Shown here: piece after piece, positions 35,616 to 45,965 of the stretch
How the letters are laid out: every line of letters begins with the position of its first letter
Numbering within the stretch: the stretch's first letter is position 1
Assembly (NCBI GenBank): GCA_048498155.1
Contig: JBEHYN010000010.1
Span: 4,855-68,854 of the forward strand
DNA: 64,000 nt
Reading direction: 5' to 3'
From: BOG-938 sp048498155
Lineage (GTDB): Bacteria > Pseudomonadota > Alphaproteobacteria > Caulobacterales > Caulobacteraceae
Position numbers and translations under genes: made by a program
Notes under the pieces: generated by a model
Told to the model about the DNA's origin: nothing
Seen by the model: only the letters and a program-made list of their open reading frames with translations
The model's database searches: none

Positions 35616-36251
35616 ATGAAGCTCCCCATCGCCGCCGTGCTCGGTTTGGCCGTGATCGCCGCCCCCGCAGCGGGCCTTGCCCATTTCGCCCTGTTGCAGC
35701 CGCAGTCGGCCGTGGTTGAGGACAAGCTGGGCAATCCTCAAAAGGCCGGCCCCTGCGGCGTAACGGCCGACCAACCCGGCATGCCCTCCGGCTTTGTAAC
35801 CGCCGTGGTCGGCGGCAGCCTGCTGCACGTCAAGGTCAAGGAGACCATCTACCACCCCGGCTTTTACCGCGTCGCCCTGTCGGTGATGGACCGCGCCGAG
35901 CTGCCGGCCGATCCGGCGGACACCACCATGGATGGGCCCAAGGGGCCGATGTCTATGTCGGGCAAGATCGATCCCCATCCCAAGCCCCCGGTCCTGGTCG
36001 ACGGCTTGTGGGAGAACCACGTGAAGCATCCGCTCGGGGAACTGGACTCCGACGTGAAGCTGCCCAACATCAACTGCGATCACTGCTCGCTGCAGGTGAT
36101 CCAGTTCATGGAGATGCATCCCATCAACGCGCCGGGCCGCTTCTCCTATCATCACTGCGCCGACCTCAAGATCACCGCCAATCCGGCGCTGCCGGTCGAC
36201 CCTGCCTGGCCGGGCCAGGTGGCCTCCAAGACCAAGAGCAAGGCGAATTAG
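35616..36251 (+). CDS. Secreted LPMO-like protein (SCE4755 family)
   Basis: A 211-residue exported protein. A signal peptide (1-22, ending AGLA) leaves His23 as the mature N-terminus, the arrangement required for the copper His-brace of lytic polysaccharide monooxygenases. A second candidate ligand is His80 in KETIYHPGFYRVAL. Cys47, 154, 157 and 181 could form two disulfides, and a HH pair sits at 179-180. NALGNPQKAGPCG-like text matches what I recall of the SCE4755 family of LPMO-like proteins. Activity is not established for this family. It overlaps the convergent DUF2794 gene by 3 nt. Confidence 0.83.
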   Translation: MKLPIAAVLGLAVIAAPAAGLAHFALLQPQSAVVEDKLGNPQKAGPCGVTADQPGMPSGFVTAVVGGSLLHVKVKETIYHPGFYRVALSVMDRAELPADPADTTMDGPKGPMSMSGKIDPHPKPPVLVDGLWENHVKHPLGELDSDVKLPNINCDHCSLQVIQFMEMHPINAPGRFSYHHCADLKITANPALPVDPAWPGQVASKTKSKAN

Positions 36252-36586
36252 TCGCCGACCACGCTGAACCGCCCCTTGTCGAACCACTTCAGCACCTGAC
36301 CCAGTTCGTGGCCGCGCTTGAGGATCTGGCCGCCGTGGCCTATGACGGCCCAGGCGCCTTGCCGGCGGGCCAGGGCGGGGCGTTTTTCCACCTTGTAGAT
36401 CGGGTTTTCGGCCGCGTGGCGGAACACAGAGAACACCGCCGAGTCCTTCAGTCCGTCGATGGCGTAGTCGCGCCATTCCCCGGCGGCGACCATGCGACCG
36501 TAGACGCGCAGAAGCTGGCTCAGCTCGCGCCGGTCGAAAAACACCACCCCTGCCGCAGGGTGAAGAGCGTGGGCGTCCATACTCAT
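36248..36586 (-). CDS. DUF2794 family protein
   Basis: A 112-residue cytoplasmic protein that fits DUF2794, a short family seen mainly in alphaproteobacteria: VVFFDRRELSQLLRVYGRMVAAGEWRDYAID and VFRHAAENPIYKVEKRPALARRQGAWAVIG. Function is unknown. It is divergent from the candidate small RNA that starts about 160 bp away, and convergent with the LPMO-like gene. Confidence 0.88.
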   Translation of the reverse strand: MSMDAHALHPAAGVVFFDRRELSQLLRVYGRMVAAGEWRDYAIDGLKDSAVFSVFRHAAENPIYKVEKRPALARRQGAWAVIGHGGQILKRGHELGQVLKWFDKGRFSVVGD

Positions 36587-36744
36587 GCCCAGGCAGGCTA
36601 TGACGGAATTTGGCCGAACTGAAGACTTTCCGGGCCAGATCGCGTGTGCAATCCCTCCGGGCCTTCTGCACGAGCGCCCAAGCGCGGCAAAGAACCTCGA
36701 AATGGCCTTAATTCGGACTCGCGACGGCCCAGTTGCGTCTTGAT

Positions 36745-36880
36745 ATTGGCTTGTCGGTCAACCGGGGTCCTGGTCCTGGACCCTGAACAGCCCCCCAGCC
36801 TGCTGGGATCAAGTCTTCCGGTTGGCCGACATTGTCTTCCGCTAAAGTTCCCTAAGCCCGCGCAAGCGGGCTTTCTTTTT
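36745..36880 (+). ncRNA. Candidate structured small RNA with own terminator
   Basis: The 311-bp gap between two minus-strand genes holds plus-strand RNA structure. A 14-bp stem (36752-36765 with 36818-36831, one G-U) closes a junction with two hairpins: GGGTCC/GGACCC (36765-36770, 36778-36783) and CCCAG-CCTG-CTGGG (36794-36807). A terminator (36854-36880) follows. The 5' end is approximate; no clear promoter was found. It lacks the 4.5S RNA and 6S RNA core motifs, and no downstream plus-strand gene exists for a riboswitch. Confidence 0.6.
36854..36880 (+). terminator. Rho-independent terminator of the candidate small RNA
   Basis: An 8-bp perfect stem AAGCCCGC / GCGGGCTT with a GCAA tetraloop (36862-36865) is followed by TCTTTTT. 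The T-tract is only on the plus strand, so it does not serve the minus-strand DUF1223 gene. Confidence 0.9.
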
Positions 36881-36897
36881 GGCGGGTGGCTCGGGTT

Positions 36898-37644
36898 TTA
36901 CTTGGGTTTGGCTGGGGCCAGGACCGCCAATATGCGCCCGTCCCCCTTGGCCTGGACTAGGATGGCGCTCTTCAGATCGGCTTCGGAGGCCTGGGGCGCC
37001 ACATAGGTTCTCGTCCGGCCGTTCCAGGAGCCCAGACGGTCCAGTTCACGCACCACATTGTGGTATCGCACGATCTTGCCACGGTTCTCCCCCGCTGTGA
37101 CGGGCACATCCGACGGCGCGGCGCGGAATCGCACCAGCCAGACCGCAGCCCCGCCGCGCGGGGCCGCCCCGGCGCCGACCTGAACCTTGCCGCGACTCTG
37201 GCGAATGCTCGGCCCCGCTCGGCGAGCCTTCGCCGCCTTCTGGATCAGGACATCGGTGGATTGCGCCAGGGACTGTCCCGGCTCGGTCTTGCCGCTTTGG
37301 CCCAGACCGTCGATCACCAGCTGCGGCGTGGAAACCTCACGCAGCCCGAGCGCCTTGGCATAGGCCCGCTGACGCTGCGAAAAAGCCGGTTGGGCGAAGG
37401 TGTCGCTCCAGCCCAGATAGTCCCAGTAATCCACCGGGAATGTCAGGACCAGCACGTCCTTGCGCCCGTCCAGGTCGCTCGCCAAGTCATCGGCGCTCGC
37501 GCAGGCCGAACAGCCCTGGCTGGTATAAAGCTCGGCGACGACGGGCCGGCGCGGGGCGGCTGCGGCCGCCTCGCCGAAAGGTGAGGCGCACACGATCAAA
37601 AGGCCGGCGAGGGCCAAACGAAGCAGGGCTCCACGGTCAAGCAT
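36898..37644 (-). CDS. DUF1223 thioredoxin-fold secreted protein
   Basis: A 248-residue DUF1223 protein. ATG at 37644 is followed by a signal sequence (1-29). The mature part begins with a thioredoxin-like motif VVAELYTSQGCSACASAD; Cys45 and Cys48 form a C-x-x-C. PVDYWDYLGWSDTFAQPAFSQRQRAYA is a family hallmark. The role is probably periplasmic thiol-disulfide exchange, not proven. It lies 59 bp downstream of acnA on the same strand. Confidence 0.88.
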   Translation of the reverse strand: MLDRGALLRLALAGLLIVCASPFGEAAAAAPRRPVVAELYTSQGCSACASADDLASDLDGRKDVLVLTFPVDYWDYLGWSDTFAQPAFSQRQRAYAKALGLREVSTPQLVIDGLGQSGKTEPGQSLAQSTDVLIQKAAKARRAGPSIRQSRGKVQVGAGAAPRGGAAVWLVRFRAAPSDVPVTAGENRGKIVRYHNVVRELDRLGSWNGRTRTYVAPQASEADLKSAILVQAKGDGRILAVLAPAKPK

Positions 37645-37703
37645 CGACTCGCACTTAACCGAGATTGACCGCCCCACGCGCCTCACTTTTTGGTGCGCTA
37701 CCG

Positions 37704-40388
<2,685 letters not shown>

Positions 40389-40576
40389 GGAATGATGATC
40401 CTCTGTCTGTTCAGGGCCGCCCGAAATCCGGTCGCGGGATCGCGCGCATATCGGAGCGGACACACAGCGTCCGGCCCGGCGCAGCGGTGGGCCCGCGCGG
40501 CCGCGCCCGTCATAGCCTTGCGCGGCGACGCCGTCCATGCGCCGCTTGTTTCAGCGACACGGGTTTGCCGGGCGTG

Positions 40577-41191
40577 ATGATATCCAAGGTCACAATCCAG
40601 GGTTTTGCCCTCGCGCGCGGCGACCGGCTGTTGTTCGAGGGGTTCAACCTTGAACTCAAGGCCGGGCGCGCCTTGGCCCTGCGCGGACGCAACGGCGCAG
40701 GCAAAACCAGCCTACTGCGGGCGGTGGCAGGGTTGATCAGACCCCAGGCGGGAACGGTGTCTTTCGAGGGGCCGGACGGGCCGCTCGAGGACGAGGAGGC
40801 CCGCGCCTTGGGCCTGCACCTGATGGGCCATCATGACGGGCTCAAGCCCGGGCGTTTGGCGCATGAGGAGTTCGCCTTTCAGGCCCGCTGGTGCGGCGGT
40901 GATGAGGATGGGATCGCACGAGCGGTTCAGGCGCTGGACCTGGAGCGGATCGGCGAGCTCGAGGTGCGTAAGCTGTCGGCAGGCCAGAGACGCCGCCTAG
41001 CGCTGGGCCGCCTGATCGCCGCCCCCCGCGCCCTGTGGCTGCTTGACGAGCCCTTCGCGCCGCTTGACGGCGAGCACCGCGCCCGCTTCGGCGCCCTCAT
41101 GGGCGAACACCTGGCGGCGGGCGGGATGATCCTGGCCGCCGTGCACGACCCCCTGCCGATCGAGGCGGACAGCGTGGAGATCGAGCCTTGA
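40577..41191 (+). CDS. ccmA: Haem exporter ATPase CcmA
   Basis: A 204-residue ABC ATPase of CcmA length. Walker A is GRNGAGKTSLLRA near 38, the signature LSAGQRRRLALGRLI, and Walker B LWLLDEPFAPLD. CcmAB with CcmC and CcmD release holo-CcmE in cytochrome c maturation. ATG at 40577 is chosen. Divergent from acnA; first gene of ccmABCDG. The monohaem protein at 8518 would be a client of this system. Confidence 0.93.
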   Translation: MISKVTIQGFALARGDRLLFEGFNLELKAGRALALRGRNGAGKTSLLRAVAGLIRPQAGTVSFEGPDGPLEDEEARALGLHLMGHHDGLKPGRLAHEEFAFQARWCGGDEDGIARAVQALDLERIGELEVRKLSAGQRRRLALGRLIAAPRALWLLDEPFAPLDGEHRARFGALMGEHLAAGGMILAAVHDPLPIEADSVEIEP

Positions 41192-41853
41192 GCGCAATCC
41201 TCACCCTGCTCAAGCGCGAACTGGCCCTGGCTTGGGGTCGGGGCGGCGGCCCATTGGCGGCTCTGGCCTTTTACGCCTGCGTCGCCACCCTGCTGCCCCT
41301 GGCCGCCGGCGCGGCGCCTCAACGTTTGGCGGCGGTGGCGCCCGGATCAGCCTGGCTGGCCCTGGCGCTGGCCAGCCTGCTGTCCCTGGAGCGTCTGTTC
41401 GAGCGGGACTATGAGGACGGCGCGCTGGACCTGCTCTCGCTGGGTCCCTTGCCATTGGAGGCGGTCTCGGCGGTCAAGTGCTTGGCGCAGTGGATTTCCA
41501 CGGGCCTGCCCCTGGCGGCTTTCACCCCCATCGCAGCAGTGGCCTTAGGCGCTGACCCCCGCTTGATCCCCCTGACCCTGGCCTGCGCCCTGCTGGGCGG
41601 CCTGGGCTTTTCCTTCGTCGGCGGCATCGGCGCGGCGCTCAGCCTAGGCAGCCGCCGGGGCGGAGTGCTGGTGGCGGTGATCGTCCTGCCCCTGTTCGCG
41701 CCGCCGGTGATCTTCGGCGCCGGGGCCCTGGAGGCCTTCGCCTCCGGCCTCAACTGGACGCCGGGCTTTCTGCTGCTGGGCGGCTATTGCCTCGCCGCAG
41801 TGGCTCTGGGCCCCTTCGCCATGGCGGCGGCGTGTAGGAATGCGCTGTCGTAA
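41188..41853 (+). CDS. ccmB: Haem exporter membrane protein CcmB
   Basis: A 221-residue protein with about six transmembrane helices and the family features LERLFERDYEDGALDLL and LEAVSAVKCLAQW. It is the membrane partner of CcmA. The TTG start overlaps the ccmA stop (TTGA). A 74-bp gap precedes ccmC. Confidence 0.92.
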   Translation: MSAILTLLKRELALAWGRGGGPLAALAFYACVATLLPLAAGAAPQRLAAVAPGSAWLALALASLLSLERLFERDYEDGALDLLSLGPLPLEAVSAVKCLAQWISTGLPLAAFTPIAAVALGADPRLIPLTLACALLGGLGFSFVGGIGAALSLGSRRGGVLVAVIVLPLFAPPVIFGAGALEAFASGLNWTPGFLLLGGYCLAAVALGPFAMAAACRNALS

Positions 41854-41927
41854 TTCCATCCTTCCACGCTGCGTGGTGGAGGATAGCGAGCCTTGCCCCG
41901 GCCGCACGCAGCCTTTATCTCACCCTG

Positions 41928-42644
41928 ATGATCACCTTTCTCGCCAATCCGCAGAGGTTCATGACCCTGTCGCGCTGGTTGGCGCCGACCTTGGGCGTCA
42001 TCGCCTTGGCCCTGGCCTGCGCCGGCCTGGGCATGGGGCTGAATGCGCCGCCTGACTATCAGCAGGGCCCCACGGTGCTGATCATGTTCGTGCATGTGCC
42101 GGCCGCATGGCTGGGCATGTTCGCCTATGGTTGCCTGGCGGGCTCAGCCTTCTTCGGTCTGGTGTTCCGCCATTCACTGGCCGACGCCGCCGCCCGCGCC
42201 GCGGCGCCCCTGGGCGCCGGGTTTACGCTGCTGGCCCTGATTACGGGGTCCTTGTGGGGCCGTCCCATGTGGGGCGCCTGGTGGGTGTGGGACGCGCGCC
42301 TGACCTCCGAGCTGATCCTGTTTTTGTTCTATATCGGCTATCTGGCCCTGCAGGCGGCCATCGACGACGAGGCCAAGGCGGACCGCGCCGCCTCGATTCT
42401 GGCTCTGGTAGGGGCGGTCAATCTGCCGATCGTGCACTACTCGGTGGTGTGGTGGAACAGCCTGCACCAGGGCGAGTCGATTTTCGTGAAGGGCGGCCCG
42501 CTGTTGTCGGCGGTCTATCTGTGGCCCCTGGCCTTGATGGCCCTGGCCTATACGGTCGGATTCGGCGCCTTGTGGCTGACCCGTATCCGCGCCGAGGTGT
42601 GGCGCCGACGGGCCGGCGTCCTGGCCGTGCAGGCGGCGCGATGA
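41928..42644 (+). CDS. ccmC: Haem exporter protein CcmC
   Basis: A 238-residue six-helix protein of the haem-handling family. The tryptophan-rich motif WGAWWVWDARLTSELILF near residue 114 is diagnostic, and conserved His residues flank it (VHVPAAW, IVHYSVVWWNSLHQG). It loads haem onto CcmE. ccmE is not in this window. Confidence 0.95.
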   Translation: MITFLANPQRFMTLSRWLAPTLGVIALALACAGLGMGLNAPPDYQQGPTVLIMFVHVPAAWLGMFAYGCLAGSAFFGLVFRHSLADAAARAAAPLGAGFTLLALITGSLWGRPMWGAWWVWDARLTSELILFLFYIGYLALQAAIDDEAKADRAASILALVGAVNLPIVHYSVVWWNSLHQGESIFVKGGPLLSAVYLWPLALMALAYTVGFGALWLTRIRAEVWRRRAGVLAVQAAR

Positions 42645-42799
42645 TGGGCAAATACGCTTTCTACGTCTTGATGGCCTACGGCGTCAGCGCCGCAGTGATT
42701 GGGTGGATGATCCTCGACACCTTGCTGCGCGTGCGGCGTTGGCGGGCCGAAGTGCTGCGCCGGGAGGAGGCGTCGGGTAAGGCCGAGGACGAGACGTGA
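42641..42799 (+). CDS. ccmD: Haem exporter protein CcmD
   Basis: A 52-residue single-pass protein that starts inside the ccmC stop (ATGATGG). One N-terminal helix (YAFYVLMAYGVSAAVIGWMILDTLL) is followed by the basic RVRRWRAEVLRREE segment typical of CcmD. It overlaps ccmG by 4 nt. Small size and position make the call clear. Confidence 0.88.
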   Translation: MMGKYAFYVLMAYGVSAAVIGWMILDTLLRVRRWRAEVLRREEASGKAEDET

Positions 42800-43332
42800 G
42801 GCGACTTTTGCCGCTGATCCCCCTGGCGGTGGGCGCCTTGCTGGTGGTCCTGTTCGCCAGCTACGGCCTGCACCACGATCCGCACGTCAATCCGGCGGCC
42901 CTGGTGGGCAAGCCCCTGCCGGCCGACAGCCTGCCACCGCTCTCGGGCGGCCAGCCTCAAACGATCGCCTCCGCCGCCAAGCCGCCGATGGTGGTGAATG
43001 TGTTCGCCTCTTGGTGCGCGCCTTGCGCGGAGGAAGCGCCGCAGATGATGCGACTCAAGGCACTGGGCGTGCCCATCGTCGGGGTGGCCTACAAGGATCA
43101 GACCTCGGCCACCCAGAGCTTTCTGGACAAGTATGGCGATCCCTTTGATCGGGTGCTGCAAGATCGCTCGGGCGATGTGGGCGTGAACTTCGGCATCTCC
43201 GGCGTGCCCGAGACCTTTGTGGTCGATACGCACGGGATGATCGTGGCCAAGCACATCGGTCCGATGACAGATCAGGACGTGCAGGCCCTGGCCGATCACG
43301 TCGCGAGCTTGAAAGCCCGCGCCGCCCGTTAA
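42796..43332 (+). CDS. ccmG: Periplasmic thiol:disulfide oxidoreductase CcmG/DsbE
   Basis: A 178-residue thioredoxin-fold protein with an N-terminal membrane anchor and the motif NVFASWCAPCAEEAPQ near residue 73. GISGVPETFVVDTHGMI contains the cis-Pro. It keeps apocytochrome Cys residues reduced for haem attachment. GTG start overlaps the ccmD stop. ccmF and ccmH are outside the window. Confidence 0.94.
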   Translation: MRRLLPLIPLAVGALLVVLFASYGLHHDPHVNPAALVGKPLPADSLPPLSGGQPQTIASAAKPPMVVNVFASWCAPCAEEAPQMMRLKALGVPIVGVAYKDQTSATQSFLDKYGDPFDRVLQDRSGDVGVNFGISGVPETFVVDTHGMIVAKHIGPMTDQDVQALADHVASLKARAAR

Positions 43333-43388
43333 CCCTAGCTTCACGCGAGCCGGGCAAATTCATGGCTGGTTAACCATGATCCTGCCCC

Positions 43389-43688
43389 ATGCCGCCGATC
43401 ACTCCTGTCGCACCCTCCAGCACGCTCCTGGCTCCGAGCCGGGCCCGCAGCCCTGAAGCCATTGCCGCACATCGGGCCTTCTTTAACGCTGCCCTGGGCA
43501 AGGCCGCGCCAGCCGCTCCGGCGCCGGCGCCGCCCAAAGCCATAGCGCCCAGGGCCTTAGCCGAAGCCTCCGCTCCGCCGGCTCCCGCCCGCGCATCGGC
43601 GCCGGTCCCGGCGCCTCACAGCGAGGGCGGCGCGCCCCCGCCGAACCGCTTCGCGCGGCCCGGTTCGCTGATTGACATCAAGGTTTAA
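43389..43688 (+). CDS. Small Ala/Pro-rich hypothetical protein
   Basis: A 99-residue protein: a short N-terminal helix region (SPEAIAAHRAFFNAALG), a low-complexity Ala/Pro stretch and a defined C-terminus NRFARPGSLIDIKV. I do not assign a family. The ordered tail and head with a disordered middle suggest a small adaptor, which is inference only. Its stop overlaps the convergent MarR gene by 4 nt. Confidence 0.65.
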   Translation: MPPITPVAPSSTLLAPSRARSPEAIAAHRAFFNAALGKAAPAAPAPAPPKAIAPRALAEASAPPAPARASAPVPAPHSEGGAPPPNRFARPGSLIDIKV

Positions 43689-44266
43689 GTAGGCGCCGCG
43701 GGCGCGGCATTCTTTTTGGCCTTCTTCTTTTTCTTTTTCTTTTCGGACTTGGCCTTCTTCTCGGCCTTGGCGGCCTCCTTGGCCGTGCGCTTGTTGGCGG
43801 CGTCCGGTCCGCCCTTAGGCTTGGCGGCGGCCTTGCCCATGTCGCTCAGGGTCTTGAGGAAGGCGTCGCGCTTGGCCGAGGGGACCAGGGCCAGGATGCG
43901 CTGGTCCGCCACCGCCACGCGCGGCGCGGCCTCCTGCACCGAGGCACGGCCGGCGTCTGTCAGGCTGACCGTGTTGGCCCGGGCGTCCAGGGTCGAGCGT
44001 TCACGCGCGAGCAGGCCCTTGCCGATCAGGCGGGCGACCAGTTCGGCCAGGGTCGAGCGGTCGATGCCCGTGGCCTTGACCAGATCGCTCTGGGTGCAGC
44101 CCTCCCGGGCCTGAACGGCGGTCAGCACAGCGAACTGACGTTGGGTGATGGCCCCGGCGCCGGCTTCCTCGGCGTAGATGTCCAAGGCGAGCTGCAGAGC
44201 CCTATGCAGCAGATGGCTGGGCGATTGCTCCAGCGTGGAGTTTGTGGACTGTGTCGCCTTGGCCAT
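43685..44266 (-). CDS. MarR-family regulator with lysine-rich tail
   Basis: A 193-residue protein. Residues 1-140 form a MarR winged helix (ITQRQFAVLTAVQAREGCTQSDLVKATGIDRSTLAELVARLIGKGLLARERS). The last ~45 residues are an Ala/Lys tail with seven consecutive Lys, not part of the MarR fold. The tail could add nonspecific DNA or RNA binding, as in histone-H1-like proteins. The target is unknown; there is no divergent gene closer than yciB, which is on the same strand. Confidence 0.87.
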   Translation of the reverse strand: MAKATQSTNSTLEQSPSHLLHRALQLALDIYAEEAGAGAITQRQFAVLTAVQAREGCTQSDLVKATGIDRSTLAELVARLIGKGLLARERSTLDARANTVSLTDAGRASVQEAAPRVAVADQRILALVPSAKRDAFLKTLSDMGKAAAKPKGGPDAANKRTAKEAAKAEKKAKSEKKKKKKKAKKNAAPAAPT

Positions 44267-44373
44267 GTTCCTCCGCCCCGAGGCCCCAATCGGGCCCCGT
44301 CCGCCCCCAAGTCGCCCGTCTTGTATACGCCTTAGGCGTCAGTTTGACGACAGACCGTCCGTGGACGGCTGGC

Positions 44374-44982
44374 TCACGATTCCGGCGGGGTCTCTTGGCC
44401 GGCGAGCGGCGCCTCGGCGAACTGGGCGTGTTTCATCAGGAAGGGGACCTGGGCCAATGAGAACAGGAGGGACGCCGCGAATTTTGCGCCCTTAAACCAG
44501 GCGAATTCGGCGTCGTTGTGCAAGCGGCGCACCACCTCGTTGGCAACCCCCAGCACCAGGAAGAAGATCGCATAGCGGAAAGTCAGGGTGCGCCAGGCTG
44601 GCAGGGGCATCTGAAAGGCTGAGCCCAGCAGCTCCTTGAGTGGATTGAGGCCGAGTCGATTGCCGAGCAGCAGCCCGAACCCCAGGCCGAGATAGAGAAA
44701 AGAGCCTTCCATTTTTAGGTAGTTGGTGTCGCCGGTAATCAAGGTCAGCCCACCGAACACCAGACCGAACAGACCCATAATCAGAGGGAGGGGCGCGAGG
44801 CGCTTCTCGACGGTCAGACCAACGGTCACCGCGAGCGCCGAGCCGGCGACAACGGCCCAGGTCGCCTTCAGCAGGTCATGCGTGATCGCGTAGACCAGGC
44901 CGAACGCCACCAAACTGCCGAAATCCACGGCGGCCCGTAGCCAATGGGAGTCCTTGCTGGGCAGAATCGTCGTTTCCGTCAT
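44374..44982 (-). CDS. yciB: YciB/IspZ-type septation-associated membrane protein
   Basis: A 202-residue protein with five or six hydrophobic helices and the YciB blocks FGLVFGGLTLITGDTNYLKMEGS and LGNRLGLNPLKELLGSAFQMPLPAWRTLTFRYAIFF. YciB influences cell envelope and septation. It overlaps ftsY by 4 nt (ATGA) and is the last gene in the dapF-mtaB-ftsY-yciB run. Confidence 0.9.
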   Translation of the reverse strand: MTETTILPSKDSHWLRAAVDFGSLVAFGLVYAITHDLLKATWAVVAGSALAVTVGLTVEKRLAPLPLIMGLFGLVFGGLTLITGDTNYLKMEGSFLYLGLGFGLLLGNRLGLNPLKELLGSAFQMPLPAWRTLTFRYAIFFLVLGVANEVVRRLHNDAEFAWFKGAKFAASLLFSLAQVPFLMKHAQFAEAPLAGQETPPES

Positions 44983-45965
44983 CGTTCGATCTCCAACCCA
45001 ACCAGGGAGCGGGCAAAGCGGTTCGCGTCGAAAGGTTGTAGATCCTGCACCCCTTCGCCCACGCCGATCAGCTTGATCGGGGCGTGCGAGGCCTCCGCGA
45101 CAGGCACCAGCACCCCGCCGCGCGCGGTGCCGTCCAGCTTGGTCATGACCACGCCGGTCACGCCCGCGATCCGGTCGAAGGCCTCCACCTGGGACAGGGC
45201 GTTGCGTCCGACCGTCGCGTCAAGCACCAGCAGGGTTTCGTGCGGCGCGGACGGATCGAGCTTCTTCAGCACGCGCACCACCTTGGCCAGCTCATCCATC
45301 AGGGCGGCCTTGTTCTGCAGGCGGCCGGCGGTGTCCACCAGCAGCACGTCAAAGCCCTCGGCCTTGGCCCGCTCCAGGGCCTCATAGACCAGGCCCGAGG
45401 CGTCCGCGCCGATGGACTTGGCGATCACCGGCACGCCCGCGCGCTCGCCCCACACCTTGAGCTGTTCGATGGCGGCGGCGCGGAAGGTGTCGCCCGCGGC
45501 GATCAGCACCTTGGCCCCGCGCCCCTTCAGATCAGCGGCGATCTTGCCCAAGGTGGTGGTCTTGCCCGATCCATTGACGCCCACGAACAGCACCACATAG
45601 GGCTTTGGCCCGGCCAGGGGCTCAAAACGGCCTTGATGGGGGGTCAATTCGGCGGCGATGGCCTCAGCCAGGCCGAGGCGAATCTCATCTTCGCCGATCT
45701 CGCGGCCAAAGCGATTGCGCCCAAAGGCCTCGGTCACGCGCGCGGCGGCCTGGGGGCCCAGGTCCGCCTCGATCAACAGGTCCTCCAGCTTGTCCAGCTG
45801 CGCCTGGTCCAGCTTGACCTTGGTCAGGGCCGCGACGACCTGTTGGGTCATCTCGTTAGAGGAGCGCGCCAAGCCCTTGCTCAGGCGCTCCAGCCAGCCC
45901 GGCTTGGGCGAAGACAGCCGCGCCAGCGGCGAGTTTGGGTCGAACATGGGCGCGTCGGACGGCAT
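44979..45965 (-). CDS. ftsY: Signal recognition particle receptor FtsY
   Basis: A 328-residue SRP GTPase. A short N-terminal region precedes the NG domain. G motifs: GVNGSGKTTTLGKIA, DTAGRLQNKAALMDEL, TKLDGTARGGVLV and IGVGEGVQDLQPFDANRF. It receives the SRP-ribosome complex at the membrane. The acidic A domain of E. coli is nearly missing, as in many alphaproteobacteria. Adjacent to mtaB without spacing. Confidence 0.96.
   Translation of the reverse strand: MPSDAPMFDPNSPLARLSSPKPGWLERLSKGLARSSNEMTQQVVAALTKVKLDQAQLDKLEDLLIEADLGPQAAARVTEAFGRNRFGREIGEDEIRLGLAEAIAAELTPHQGRFEPLAGPKPYVVLFVGVNGSGKTTTLGKIAADLKGRGAKVLIAAGDTFRAAAIEQLKVWGERAGVPVIAKSIGADASGLVYEALERAKAEGFDVLLVDTAGRLQNKAALMDELAKVVRVLKKLDPSAPHETLLVLDATVGRNALSQVEAFDRIAGVTGVVMTKLDGTARGGVLVPVAEASHAPIKLIGVGEGVQDLQPFDANRFARSLVGLEIER

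Noticed and set aside
36745..36880. Known housekeeping RNA (4.5S or 6S) in the structured gap
   Set aside because: The 4.5S GNAR/asymmetric-loop core and the 6S open-bubble layout are not seen; kept as an unassigned RNA instead.
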